Source: JAIBBD01 sp041390685 (GTDB taxonomy: Bacteria; Chloroflexota; Dehalococcoidia; UBA2979). From it: DNA of 64,000 bases. Shown here piece by piece: positions 42,065 to 50,762 of the stretch. Position 1 is the first letter of the stretch. Every line of letters starts with the position of its first letter. Both the position numbers and the translations under genes were made by a program. The DNA lies in assembly GCA_041390685.1 (NCBI GenBank), contig JAWKPL010000001.1, positions 1,798,001-1,862,000 of the forward strand. The letters run 5' to 3'. A model generated the notes under the pieces. The model worked only from the letters and a program-made list of their open reading frames with translations. It made no database searches and was not told the DNA's origin.

Positions 42065-43018
42065 GTGCAGCTGAACGAGATGGCGGAGGGCCTCGAGCCG
42101 CTGGACCTGACGGGGACGGCGGAGTTCGCAAGCCTGCTGCAGAGCGCGACGGACCTGGGGATCCCGCACTCGCGGGACGTGCGGTACGTGTCACGGCAGA
42201 CGGTGGTGGGCGGGCACCGCTTTCACTTCCTGGAGTGGGGGGAGCCCTCGGCGCCGGCGGTGCTGCTGCTGCATGGGGGGAACCAGACGGCGCACGCGTG
42301 GGACCTCGTGAGCCTGCACCTCTCGGACCGCTATCACGTGTACGCGCTCGACCAGCGGGGGCACGGGGACAGCGAGTGGGTGCGGGACCAGGATTACTCG
42401 CCGCAGTCGATGGCGAGCGATGCGCTCGGGTTCATTGCCCAGCAGGGGATCGAGTCGCCGATCGTGATGGGGCATTCGATGGGGGGCGGGGTGACGATGG
42501 CGCTCGCGGTGCGGGAGCCGGAGCTGCCTCGGGCGCTCGTGTTCGTCGACACGGGGCCAGCGATCGATGCGATGAACGAGGGCGCGCAGGAGATCCGCAA
42601 CTTCATCACGGCGAACGTGGAGTTCGACCACATCGAGGACTTTGTGCAGCGGGTGCAGGCGTACGACCCGTTCCGGCCTCGGGAGCACATGGAGCGGACG
42701 GCGCGTTACAACCTGTTTCGGCGCGCGGACGGGAAGTATGTGAGCAAGTCCGACCGCGTGCTCCACAACATGGACCGCCCGATGCCGCCCGAGGGGCAGC
42801 GGCCGACGCTGGCCTCCGTGGGGGCGATCGGGCGGCCGGCGCTGATCCTGCGGGGTGAGCATTCGCGGGTGCTGACGCGGGAACGTGCGCAGGAGTTCGC
42901 GGACGCGCTGCCTCAAGGGCGGTGGGTCGAGGTGGAGCGCTGCGGGCACAATGTGCAGACGCAGAACACACCCGGTTTCCTCGCGGCGGTGACGCCGTTT
43001 CTCGAGGAGTTGAGTTAG
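42065..43018 (+). CDS. Alpha/beta hydrolase
   Basis: A 317-residue hydrolase. LLLHGGNQTAHAWDLVSLHL (oxyanion region), VYALDQRGHGDSEW, the nucleophile elbow VMGHSMGGGVTMALA, the acid region ILRGEHSRVLT, and the His in VEVERCGHNVQTQNTPGF identify a classical alpha/beta hydrolase of the haloperoxidase/esterase type. A GTG at 42065 with GAGGAG at 42053-42058 is selected over longer upstream frames. Substrate unknown. Confidence 0.87.
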   Translation: MQLNEMAEGLEPLDLTGTAEFASLLQSATDLGIPHSRDVRYVSRQTVVGGHRFHFLEWGEPSAPAVLLLHGGNQTAHAWDLVSLHLSDRYHVYALDQRGHGDSEWVRDQDYSPQSMASDALGFIAQQGIESPIVMGHSMGGGVTMALAVREPELPRALVFVDTGPAIDAMNEGAQEIRNFITANVEFDHIEDFVQRVQAYDPFRPREHMERTARYNLFRRADGKYVSKSDRVLHNMDRPMPPEGQRPTLASVGAIGRPALILRGEHSRVLTRERAQEFADALPQGRWVEVERCGHNVQTQNTPGFLAAVTPFLEELS

Positions 43019-43024
43019 CAGACG

Positions 43025-43051
43025 GAGAGCGGGCCCCTAGGGCCCGCTCTC
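43025..43051. terminator. Bidirectional hairpin shared by convergent genes
   Basis: A perfect 12-bp stem GAGAGCGGGCCC / GGGCCCGCTCTC with a CTA loop lies 6 bases after the hydrolase stop. The loop is the stop codon of the minus-strand zinc-protein gene, so one hairpin serves both transcripts. T-tracts are poor. Confidence 0.6.
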
Positions 43052-43171
43052 ATCGTGTTCGCGCTGGAGGTGGTCTTCCAGTTCACCGTCTGTCTCGAAC
43101 TCGGCGTCACAGTGGGGACACCGGATCATGACCTCTTCCGGTGCAGCCGCCTCCTCGTCTTCGGGAGCCAT
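43037..43171 (-). CDS. 44-residue C2H2-type zinc protein
   Basis: A minus-strand ORF of 44 codons: an acidic Glu/Ala leader, then MIRCPHCDAEFETDGELEDH, LQREH and a short acidic end. C-x2-C-x12-H-x4-H is a classical C2H2 finger spacing. The stop codon lies in the loop of the shared terminator hairpin. The product is too short for standard gene callers. It is adjacent (6 bases) to the DUF378 gene on the same strand and is probably co-transcribed with it. Function unknown. Confidence 0.65.
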   Translation of the reverse strand: MAPEDEEAAAPEEVMIRCPHCDAEFETDGELEDHLQREHDESGP

Positions 43172-43177
43172 CTGACG

Positions 43178-43384
43178 CTACCGATCCTCGCGCAGGACGC
43201 GCGGGAAGAGGACCAGCGCCCACAGGCCGGCGAGGCCAACGAGGGCGTAGACGACCTTGCTCGCGGCCTCGGTGTCGCCCCCGAAGATCTCCGCCACGAG
43301 GTCGTACTCGAAGAGTGCCCAGAGGCCCCAGTTGAGGGCGCCGACGATCACAAGCACCAACGCCAGCACGGTAATCCAACGCAT
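43178..43384 (-). CDS. DUF378 family membrane protein
   Basis: A 68-residue protein with two membrane helices, MRWITVLALVLVIVGALNWG followed by LWALFEYDLVAEIFGG and VVYALVGLAGLWALVLFPRV. The ALNWGL-x-ALF motif is diagnostic for DUF378. Function unknown. The small zinc protein follows directly. Confidence 0.92.
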   Translation of the reverse strand: MRWITVLALVLVIVGALNWGLWALFEYDLVAEIFGGDTEAASKVVYALVGLAGLWALVLFPRVLREDR

Positions 43385-43454
43385 TGTCTGCCTCCGCTTC
43401 CGGAGCCGGCGGGCGAGGCTCGGCTCCGTTCCTCTCTTTCTTCGAGGTTAGGCG

Positions 43455-43572
43455 GGAGGCACTTACGAGGGCACAGCCAGGTGCGTTGGGCCCTCGCAGA
43501 TCCGTGACGGGGTCGGATCTTCGGCGAGGCAGGAGCAAGGCGAAAGCCCCCGATCACTCGGAGGCTTTTCGT
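43455..43572 (+). ncRNA. Candidate structured RNA with intrinsic terminator
   Basis: Three consecutive plus-strand hairpins occupy a gene-free stretch: CGAGGGC/GCCCTCG (43466-43496), AGATCCG/CGGATCT (43498-43520, 9-base loop) and an 11-bp stem with one mismatch, AAAGCCCCCGA/TCGGAGGCTTT (43543-43568), ending in TTTTC as a terminator would. No plus-strand gene precedes it, so the terminator must belong to an RNA started within 43390-43460. A promoter was not clearly seen. No Rfam family recognised. Confidence 0.4.
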
Positions 43573-43767
43573 ATGGGCCGGCCGGCATCGCTGCCGTCCT
43601 GCCGGTGAGATCAGGTTAGGCAGCGATCGTTGCGGGTTCGCTGCGGAGTGCCGCGGCAGATCGCGGTTTCATCACGGAGCTGATAGCCGCGCGCGACGCG
43701 CGGGGCGCGGTGCTGAGCCGGACGTTGCGCACGTCTCCGTAGCATCGCCCGGAGAGGAGGTGGTGAG

Positions 43768-44194
43768 ATGCCACGACGGCGAGAAGAGCGGGACGGCGGT
43801 GAGATGCCGAGCACGGTGGCGCGCTCGGACGAGCATGCGCAACGGATCTGGCAGGAGACGCACGACAGCGCGGTGGAGACGTACGGTGAGGGAGAGGCGG
43901 CGCACCGGACGGCATTCGCGTCGCTGAAGCACTCGTACAAGAAGGAGGGGGACCGCTGGGTGCGGAAGTCGCGCCGCGGGCCCTCCGACGAGCAGGCGGC
44001 GCGGGGGCCGACGACACCTCGGAAGTCGACGGACGAGCGGACGGCGAAGACGGCCGGCGGACGTGTCGACGACGAGGAGGTCGACGAAGCAGGAGCTGTA
44101 CGAGCGGGCGCAGCACCGGACATCGTGGGGCGGAGCAAGATGGACAAGGAGGCGCTGGGGGACCGCGGTGCGGGAGCACGAGTCGAGGGCGTAG
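43768..44194 (+). pseudogene. ChaB-like protein with C-terminal Rho-N/SAP-type motif, frameshifted
   Basis: The N-terminal part, PSTVARSDEHAQRIWQETHD followed by SAVETYGEGEAAHRTAFASL and KHSYKKEGDRW, is a ChaB domain. At about 44088 the frame is lost; adjacent frames give TKQELYERAQ, then VGRSKMDKEAL and AVREHESRA with a stop at 44194, the small helical RSKM-x-K-x-EL motif seen at the end of such proteins. Two indels are required. Some ChaB proteins accompany a cation antiporter, which is not present here. Confidence 0.65.
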
Positions 44195-44216
44195 CGGGCG
44201 GTTCGGCGGCTGTCCG

Positions 44217-44823
44217 CTAGCGCCTGATGAGCCAGGCGCTGGAGGTCGGGGGCGGGGCGGGCGAAGGGTTCGTAGGCCGGGGAGCGGTGACCGAGGGCGA
44301 TGCAGGCGCCTGCGGACGCCAGCTTTGGCATCGAGGCCGAGGGCGGTGCGGACGCAGGCCTGGGGCGTAGGGAGGGGGCGGAGATCCAGTAGCCGGCGAG
44401 CTCCTCGGTCGTGCGCGGCGAGCAGGAGGTTCTGGAGGGCAGCGCCGAAGGAGTGTGCGGCGAGCGTCCATTCGGCGCGGTCGCGGCGGTCGTCGGGCCG
44501 TGGGAAGATGTTGCCGCCAACGAGGCAGCCGAGGAGGCCGGCGCGTCGACGAGCTGGCGGCGTGAGCGGGCGAGGGCTTTCTCCTGCTGCGCCCGGGGGA
44601 CGCCGTCGACCTGCATGTCGCGGCGCCAGGCCTCGCCCATGGCGCCGGCGAGCGCCTCGCGGCGCGCGGGGGAGACATGGACGAAGCGCCACGGGCGGGA
44701 GTGGTGCGGCGCGGGGGCGAGCACGGCGAGTCCGACGAGGGCGGCGACCTCCTCGGTGGTGAGGGGCGGGCCGTCGAGTCCGCGGATGGAGCGGCGGGTG
44801 CGGATGGCATCCTCGATATCCAC
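44217..44823 (-). pseudogene. Nitroreductase-family protein of the F420 cluster, frameshifted
   Basis: GTG at 44823 gives MDIEDAIRTRRSIRGLDGPP and LVGLAVLAPAPHHSRPWRFV, the FMN-binding nitroreductase start. In other frames follow WTLAAHSFGAALQNLLLAAH, QACVRTALGLDA and AYEPFARPAPDL, typical of nitroreductases fused to or clustered with F420:glutamate ligase (FbiB C-terminal type). At least three small shifts break it. It starts 4 bases after the cofC stop. In mycobacteria the fused domain reduces dehydro-F420 using FMN; the same role is a reasonable inference. Confidence 0.72.
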
Positions 44824-44826
44824 GTG

Positions 44827-45460
44827 CTACCTCCGTCCGGCCGCGGTGTGGGCAGCGAGGAAGTCGCGGGTCGCGGGGCCGAGAGAGGCGGTGTCGCGGT
44901 CGAGGTCGGTGGGGGTGTCCACATCGAACGCGAGTGAAGGGCAGTGGAGCACCTCGAACGGGCGCGCGGCGGCCTGGGCGGCGTCGCGGTGGGCGGCGGC
45001 GGAGCCCGGGCCGAAGGCGGGGGCGATGGCTCCGGGCGGGGCGGAGGCCGAGGGCACCGGTGCCGCCGTCGTGGGCGGGGACGAGGACGACCTCTGCGGT
45101 GCGGAGGGCCGCGCGAACGCGGGCGACATCCTCGGGAGTGGCGCGCGGGAGATCGGCCGGGAGGATCAGGGCGGCGCCGGCGTCCCGGACGGCCTCGGAG
45201 CGCAGGGCGGAGGCGACGGCGCTGTTGTAGTCGTGGCCGCGGTCATCGAGGCGGGCGACGTCGAAGCGGGCGGCGATGTCGTCGTAGGCGGCGTCGGAGG
45301 CGACGAGGAAGAGCGCGCCGTCGTGGGCGGCGCGGACGGCAGCGAGCACGTCCGTGAGCATGGCGCGGACGAGGGCGGCCCTGGCGCCGTCGTCGTATAC
45401 GCCTCGGAAGCGGGACTTCGCTTCGGCGAGCGGCTTCAAGGGGACGACGACGGTGGTCAC
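44827..45460 (-). pseudogene. cofC: 2-phospho-L-lactate/phosphoenolpyruvate guanylyltransferase, frameshifted
   Basis: ATG at 45460 opens MTTVVVPLKPLAEAKSRFRG, the CofC/FbiD nucleotide-binding start, followed by VASDAAYDDIAARF, RGHDYNSAVASAL, ALILPADLPRATPEDVARV and VVLVPAHDGGTGALGLRP. At about 45055 the frame shifts, then AIAPAFGPGSAAAHRDAA and LAFDVDTPTDLDR complete the family pattern to 44827. It activates the phospho-acid with GTP for F420 synthesis. Its start overlaps the cofD stop (ATGA). Confidence 0.78.
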
Positions 45461-46373
45461 GACGCTGCGGCTTCGAGGACGGCGCGGGCGAGGGCGGTGC
45501 GGCGCTCAACGGAGGTCATCATCGTGTCGGTGACGGAGACGCGGAGGCCGAGCGCCTCGATGGCCGGGGCCTGTTCGGCGTCGACGGCGTCGAGGACGAA
45601 GGTGTCGACGAGGCGGGCGTAGAGACGGGCGACGGCGAGGGCCGAAACCTCGTGGCCCAGTGACTGGAGCATCGCAGCGGCAGGGCCTTTGACGGCGGCG
45701 CCGCCCACGATCGGAGGATCGGCTGGCTGAAGAGTGTGGTTATGCGCCTCGCGGATGCCGGGCACCTCGAGGATGGGGGCGACAGAGACGAACGGGTTGT
45801 TGGGGGCGAAGACGACGGCGTCGGCGGACGTGAGCGCATCGAGGACGCCGGGGGTGGCCTGGCAGGCGCGGTTCAGGAAGTGGAAGCCGCGGACGGGGTC
45901 TGAAGGCGCGGCGGCGGACGAAGTAGTCCCCGAATCCGAGCGGGTCGTCCTCAGAGACGACGCAGAGGTCGCCGGTGCGCCAGCCGAGGTGCAGCCGAGG
46001 CCACGGGCGGCGGCGAGCTGACGCGTGACGTCGCTCAGGGGCTGGCCGGTACGCAGGCGGTCGGTGCGCCAGACGTGCGTCGCGAGGTCGCGGTCGCTGA
46101 TGAGGAACCAGGGGTTCGCCGAGGGCGGTCAACTCGTCGGTGGCGGCGCGGGAGTCGCCTCGGACGCCCCAGCCCCGAGGGCCCTCGAGGCCGGCGAGCG
46201 TGTAGACGACGGTACTGATGTCCGGCAGACGAAGAGGCCGTGCCAGCGAAGTCGTCGCCGACATTGCAGATGACGGTGACCTCGGCGGGGTCGACCGCGC
46301 GGACGAGGCCATCGAGGAAGCGGGCGGTCACTGACGCCGCCGGCGAGGACGGTGATACAGCGCCGGGGATCAT
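45457..46373 (-). pseudogene. cofD: 2-phospho-L-lactate transferase, frameshifted
   Basis: Minus-strand frames give ITVLAGG and ARFLDGLVRAVDPAEVTVI, CNVGDDF, DISTVVYTLAGLEGPRGWG, VRGDSRAATDELTALGEP, QDYFVRR-like FGDYFVRRRAF, PNNPFV, VPGIREAHN, and a clean C-terminus IVGGAAVKGPAAAMLQSLGH plus DTFVLDAVDAEQA. This is CofD/FbiA, which joins the activated lactyl or enolpyruvyl phosphate to the deazaflavin FO. At least four indels are present. It is the first gene of cofD-cofC-nitroreductase. Confidence 0.75.
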
Positions 46374-46505
46374 AGCTGCCGTCCGCTCAGTGGGAGCTGC
46401 CGGATCGCTCTGCTGTCCGTTCGTCCCGTTGCGCGGGACGGGCAACTTCGCCGGCCCCGGGATACAGTGGATGACGTTGATAGCGATGACGCGGGAGGCG
46501 ACGGG

Positions 46506-47220
46506 GTGAGCGCGTTGAGCGACGACATCGAGCGGCGGCTGCGGAGCAGGCGGGCCTGTACGGCGGTGGAGGAGGACGGGCGGCGCGCTCGTGTTGGAGC
46601 GGGCTGGTGGACACGGAGAGCGACCGACGGCGCTCGACGTGGTGCGCGAGATGGCGCCCGGATACCGGGTGGACGACGGGATCGAGGTAAGCGCGGGCAT
46701 CCCCGAGCAGACGACAGAGGGTCGCCTGATGGAAGGCGGCGCGGGGATGTTCGTGGACGCCGAGGCGGACCTCGAGATGGAGCAGGAGGCGATCGAGCCG
46801 GGAGACTTCACCGACCAGCCGATCGAGGAGTACGGGGACTACGCGGCCGGGCCGTCGTCCGGGTTCGAGGAAGATGAGGCGTCCGAGGGGGACGAGGTGT
46901 TCGTGCCGCCGACGGACCCGGTGGGGACGGACCGAGTGGTCATCGGCGGGCTGTCGACGACCTCGATGGACGAGGTTGACGTCGACCCGTCGTCCGACGG
47001 GGAGCTGGGGGACGAAGCGATCCGCGAGGCCATCCTGCGGGAGCTGCGCGAAGACGCGATGACGACGGACCTCGCGATCGAGGTGGCCGTGATCGAAGGG
47101 GTGGCGACACTGACGGGGACGGTGCCCTCGATCGACTCGGCGGAGAGCGCGGAGGAGGTCGCGGCGCGGGTGCCCGGGGTGGTGGAGGTATCCGAGGAGC
47201 TGGATGTCGAGGAACTCTGA
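46506..47220 (+). pseudogene. BON-domain protein, frameshifted near its start
   Basis: The C-terminal half is intact: an acidic region with EEYGDYAAGPSSGFEEDEAS, then a BON domain EAIREAILRELREDAMTTDL, AIEVAVIEGVATLTGTVPSI and EEVAARVPGVVEVSEELDVE. The probable start is GTG at 46506 (SALSDDIERRLRSRR), but a one-base shift near 46590 separates it from ERAGGHGERPTALDVVREMA. Without the N-terminus an internal start (46591 frame) might still give a product. BON domains bind phospholipid or other surfaces. Divergent from cofD. Confidence 0.65.
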
Positions 47221-47782
47221 CGGCTTGCGGCTGTGGACCGTGGGGCATTCGACGCGGAGCTTCGAGGAGTTCGTGGCGACCCTCGAGAGTTCCGCGGGCG
47301 GGCCGGTCGAGGCGCTGGTGGATATCCGGACAGTGCCGCGGTCACGGCGGCATCCGCACTTCGGTCTCGACGCGCTCGCGGTGGAGTTGCCGGGCCGTGG
47401 GATCGAGTACGTGCATGCGCAGGCGCTCGGCGGGTTTCGCAAGCCGGCGGCGGACTCGGGGAACCGGGCCTGGCGGAACGCGAGCTTCCACGGGTACGCG
47501 GACTACATGCAGACGGCGGCGTTCGAGGAGGCGGTCGAGGCGCTCCTCGATGTGGCGCGGGGCGCGCGGACGGCGGTCATGTGCTCGGAGGCGGTCCCGT
47601 GGCGATGCCATCGCACGCTGGTTGCGGACGCGTTCGCGGCGCGCGGGGTCCAGGTGACGCACCTGCTGTCGGCGACCAAGGCGCAGGCGCACGCGCTCAC
47701 CTCGTTCGCACGCGTCGACGGGGAACGAGTGACGTATCCCGGGATCGACAAGGCGGTGGTGACAGCTCAGGGGGAGGCGTGA
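47204..47782 (+). CDS. DUF488 family protein
   Basis: A 192-residue DUF488 protein: LWTVGHSTRSFEEFVATLES near the start, LVDIRTVPRSRRHPHFGLDA, RGIEYVHAQALGGFRKP, GYADYMQTAAFEEAVEALLD and VMCSEAVPWRCHRTLVADAF. The conserved C-x-E-x-P-x-x-CHR motif is complete, with likely redox or metal-binding Cys. Its start overlaps the BON gene by 17 bases. Function unknown. Confidence 0.9.
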   Translation: MSRNSDGLRLWTVGHSTRSFEEFVATLESSAGGPVEALVDIRTVPRSRRHPHFGLDALAVELPGRGIEYVHAQALGGFRKPAADSGNRAWRNASFHGYADYMQTAAFEEAVEALLDVARGARTAVMCSEAVPWRCHRTLVADAFAARGVQVTHLLSATKAQAHALTSFARVDGERVTYPGIDKAVVTAQGEA

Positions 47783-48081
47783 TGTTCCAGCGGCAATACG
47801 AGGACGATGCTGACGTGATGGACGAGCACGGCGACGTGCTGGCGCGGGGATATACGCGCCTCGTGTTGACGGGCGAGGGAACGGCGACGAACTGGCACGG
47901 GACGTTCCGGGTGACGGAGCCACCCGAGCCGCCGTCGGTCGAGGGTGAGCGGACGCTCCGGCTACGGGGCGGTCAGGAGGGACGGGCTCGCCTTGAAGCG
48001 ACCGAGGACCTGCAGGGGGAGTCCGCGGGGCGGGCGGGGACGTTCTTCGAGGTGACGGGGGTCGGGCCGTCGCCGTTCTAG
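47782..48081 (+). CDS. Hypothetical small protein after DUF488
   Basis: A 99-residue acidic protein, MFQRQYEDDADVMDEHGDVL, then ARGYTRLVLTGEGTATNWHG and beta-strand-rich remainder. The start codon shares a base with the DUF488 stop, and GGGGAGG lies 5 bases upstream, so expression is coupled. No family recognised; probably a small beta-barrel. Confidence 0.6.
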   Translation: MFQRQYEDDADVMDEHGDVLARGYTRLVLTGEGTATNWHGTFRVTEPPEPPSVEGERTLRLRGGQEGRARLEATEDLQGESAGRAGTFFEVTGVGPSPF

Positions 48082-48144
48082 TCGAGCGCTGCGCGCCAGC
48101 GGCAGCGCTCGTCGGATGCGGCGATCACGGGCGGCCCGCCCGCG

Positions 48145-48441
48145 TCAGGAGACCGAGTCCCGGAACGCCATGGCCTCACCCGCGATGGCCGCGCCTTCCT
48201 CGATCGGGATGATCGGGGTGGCCGCGAAGCGGAGCCAGGGCGTGAAGGGTGCGGTCGTGCGGGCGAGCGTCTGAGCGCTGTCGACCTCGAGGATCGCCAC
48301 TCCACCGGAACCATCGGCGAAGCTGAAGAAGCCCTGGAACTCGGCGCCGGCGGGTGGCTGCCAGTTCTGGAAGATGGACAGCGAACGGCCTTCGCCATCT
48401 TCGGTCGAGTCGATGAACTCCCAGGTCACGTGGAACAGCAT
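48145..48441 (-). CDS. DUF3303 family protein
   Basis: A 98-residue protein, MLFHVTWEFIDSTEDGEGRS, LSIFQNWQPPAGAEFQGFFS, GSGGVAILEVDSAQTLARTT and APFTPWLRFAATPI. This is the DUF3303 dimeric-barrel pattern. It converges with the preceding gene. Function unknown. Confidence 0.8.
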   Translation of the reverse strand: MLFHVTWEFIDSTEDGEGRSLSIFQNWQPPAGAEFQGFFSFADGSGGVAILEVDSAQTLARTTAPFTPWLRFAATPIIPIEEGAAIAGEAMAFRDSVS

Positions 48442-48545
48442 CGTGCACTCCCTTGCACTACGAGACGCGCGCCATCCTATCAGGTGGGGCCGTCCGGGAG
48501 GCGCTCGCGGCCAGGACAGACCGCACTGCGGCGCTTCGAAGCAGT

Positions 48546-50093
48546 TCAGTGCGTGGAACGGGCCAGAGCGTCCGCGTGCTCCCTCCCCGGCCCGACAGTC
48601 CCGAGCGTCCAGCTGCGGGCCCATGCGGCGCCGGCCAGCCAGACGAGGGCGGGCGGGACGAAGGCGACGACGATCGGGGCGGCGATCGCCTTCGTGTAGT
48701 CGGCGAGGAACGACCAGTTGTTGCGGTACTGCTCGATGAGGTCGGGGAAACAGCAGGCGAATGTGATGGCGAGCAGGACCGCTGCGAGCCAGCTCCGCGG
48801 GCGGAGCGCGGCGAGCGTGACCGGCCAGAGCATGTACCAGGGGCGGAACCAGCCAGTGGGCACGAGCAGGTGGAGGAAGAGGATGGTGAAGCTGGCGACC
48901 ACCAGGTGGTCAAAGCTGCGGCGCGCCTGCCAGGCCAGCAAGAGGTAGAGGCCGACGAAGAGCACACGGAGCACCCCGCGTACTGCCTCGACGGTTGCGG
49001 GGTCCTCGGGGGCGCCGGAGATGAGCAGGCCGATGAGGAGCGGGGTCGAGGTGATGACCTTGTCGGCCTCACCGCGCACGGTGTCGAAGGTGGCGAGGCC
49101 TTCCCAGAGCGGGGCGAAGACGACGATGACGACGATCGCGGCGATCGCCAGAGCCTCGATGGCGGTGGCGACCCTCTGGCGCGGCGTGCCTGTGGCGTGA
49201 AACAGCAGGTAGATGAGGAGCGGGGGGCCGAGGAGGAGGCTGACGTACTTCACGAGGGCGGAGCAGGCGAAGGCAAGGAAGGCGTAGTTCCAGTGGCGGC
49301 GCAGCGCCAGCTCGAACGCGAGGAGGAGGAAGAACATCATCACGAGGTCGTTGTGGCCGTTGCCGACGACGCGGAGGACGACGAAGGGGTTCCAGGCGAA
49401 GAGGACGACGGCGAGGGTCTCCTGGCCGGGGCGGGTGCGGGCGACGAGGCGCCAGATCATGACGGTGCACCCAAGGTAGCTCGCCGCGGCGATCAGCTTG
49501 AAGGCGTACAGGCCGGCGAGGTAGTGGTCTCCGGTGAGCAGCACGGCGGGGCCGGCGATGACCGGCCAGAGAGGGCCGTAGGGCGCGGGCTGGCCGGCCC
49601 AGCTGTAGCCGATTGGGTACGGGAAGTCGCCGGGCGGGACGGTGAGCGGGTTCTCGCCGTGCACCCACAGGACCCGGCTGGACGCCTGGTAATGAAACAT
49701 ATCGACGGCGGTCGGGGGGTACATCGAGAGGAGGATGAGGGCGAAGGCGGCGGGCATGCCGAACAGGAGCCAGCGAGGGATGTGCGCGCGGGTGCGCCAG
49801 ACGGCCGCGAGGGCGACCAGGTAGAGCGCGAAGGTAATGAGCACGACATCGACGTACTCGACGGTGGGACGCTCCCAGCCGGGGCCTAGCATCTTCACGA
49901 AGTCGACGGTGATGCCTGCCTCGGGGAAGTAGCGGGCGAGGGGGACGCGAGCGGTGGCGATGGCGTAGACGGCGCACAGCAGCAGACCGCTCGCAGCGAG
50001 GACGACCGACGACCGGCCGAGTCCCGCAGTCGAAGCGCTCCGGTCGCTGCGGTCTTGGTGGTCCTCGACGGCCGGGAGCGCGGCGGCCGTCAT
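48546..50093 (-). CDS. Polytopic GT-C/GT87-like glycosyltransferase
   Basis: A 515-residue membrane protein with about twelve helices. After a short polar N-terminus, VDFVKMLGPGWERPTVEYVD and the loop MYPPTAVDMFHYQASSRVLW contain a likely catalytic Asp as in GT-C enzymes; FAWNPFVVLRVVGNGHNDLV and PTGWFRPWYMLWPVTLAALR are typical of GT87/DUF2029 polyprenyl-phosphate-mannose-dependent transferases. The start overlaps the GtrA stop by two bases. Together with GtrA it probably glycosylates an envelope component outside the membrane. Confidence 0.82.
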   Translation of the reverse strand: MTAAALPAVEDHQDRSDRSASTAGLGRSSVVLAASGLLLCAVYAIATARVPLARYFPEAGITVDFVKMLGPGWERPTVEYVDVVLITFALYLVALAAVWRTRAHIPRWLLFGMPAAFALILLSMYPPTAVDMFHYQASSRVLWVHGENPLTVPPGDFPYPIGYSWAGQPAPYGPLWPVIAGPAVLLTGDHYLAGLYAFKLIAAASYLGCTVMIWRLVARTRPGQETLAVVLFAWNPFVVLRVVGNGHNDLVMMFFLLLAFELALRRHWNYAFLAFACSALVKYVSLLLGPPLLIYLLFHATGTPRQRVATAIEALAIAAIVVIVVFAPLWEGLATFDTVRGEADKVITSTPLLIGLLISGAPEDPATVEAVRGVLRVLFVGLYLLLAWQARRSFDHLVVASFTILFLHLLVPTGWFRPWYMLWPVTLAALRPRSWLAAVLLAITFACCFPDLIEQYRNNWSFLADYTKAIAAPIVVAFVPPALVWLAGAAWARSWTLGTVGPGREHADALARSTH

Positions 50094-50611
50094 CGATGCT
50101 CGGAGCGGCGGTCGAGGGCGGCGTCGAGACGCTGCCGGCGACGGTGGGAGAAGACCCATCCGCGGAGGAGAGTAAAGTTCCAGATCATACCGATGGCGAT
50201 GGCGCCGAGCTTGCTGGCGGCGAGCGTCGTGGAGGCGTCGGGCCAGAGGGCGCGCACGATCGAGAACGCGATCGCGGAGACGATGGCGCCACCGACGGCG
50301 ACGGAGAAGAACTGCCCGAGGAGCGCGGGCGAGTCGCCGGCGTTCCCGAAGCGGAACGTGACGCGGGAGTTCCAGATGTAGGAGTGGGTGGCGCCTCCGA
50401 AGAAGCCGATGACGGAGGCTGCGAGTGGCTCGATGCCGCTGCGCCAATCGAGCACGGTGACGAAGAACGTGAAGATGAGGCCGTCTACGGTGGCGTTGCC
50501 GACGCCGACGAGCGCGAAGAGGGCGAACTGCGAGTACAGGGACCGCGGGGTCGCACGGGGCGCGCGGCCTGAAGCGTCGGGCATGGCGGGTGGGAGTGGG
50601 GCGCCGCTCAT
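50090..50611 (-). CDS. GtrA-like membrane protein
   Basis: A 173-residue protein with four membrane helices: LYSQFALFALVGVGNATVDG near the start, FTFFVTVLDWRSGIEPLAAS, NSRVTFRFGN (family motif), and GMIWNFTLLRGWVFSHRRRQ. This is the GtrA/DPMS-associated flippase family, which moves lipid-linked sugars. The start at 50611 is uncertain; ATG at 50584 is an alternative. It is translationally linked to the downstream glycosyltransferase. Confidence 0.85.
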   Translation of the reverse strand: MSGAPLPPAMPDASGRAPRATPRSLYSQFALFALVGVGNATVDGLIFTFFVTVLDWRSGIEPLAASVIGFFGGATHSYIWNSRVTFRFGNAGDSPALLGQFFSVAVGGAIVSAIAFSIVRALWPDASTTLAASKLGAIAIGMIWNFTLLRGWVFSHRRRQRLDAALDRRSEHR

Positions 50612-50762
50612 CGGGCGGCCGTGGTGAGCGCGCGCATGATCGCCATCATGCCCCATTCGCAAAGCCTGACGTCGCATGTGCGACGTGCGGTGGCGGGAAC
50701 GGTGCGATTCGCCGTTGCAGGCACGGTAGCAGCGGGACGCGGTCGATGCGACCTCGGCGGGG

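Noticed and set aside
48453..49889. 478-codon acidic ORF opposite the GT87-like gene
   Set aside because: Antisense of a membrane-protein gene, with repeated Glu/Gly/Asp and no start signal.
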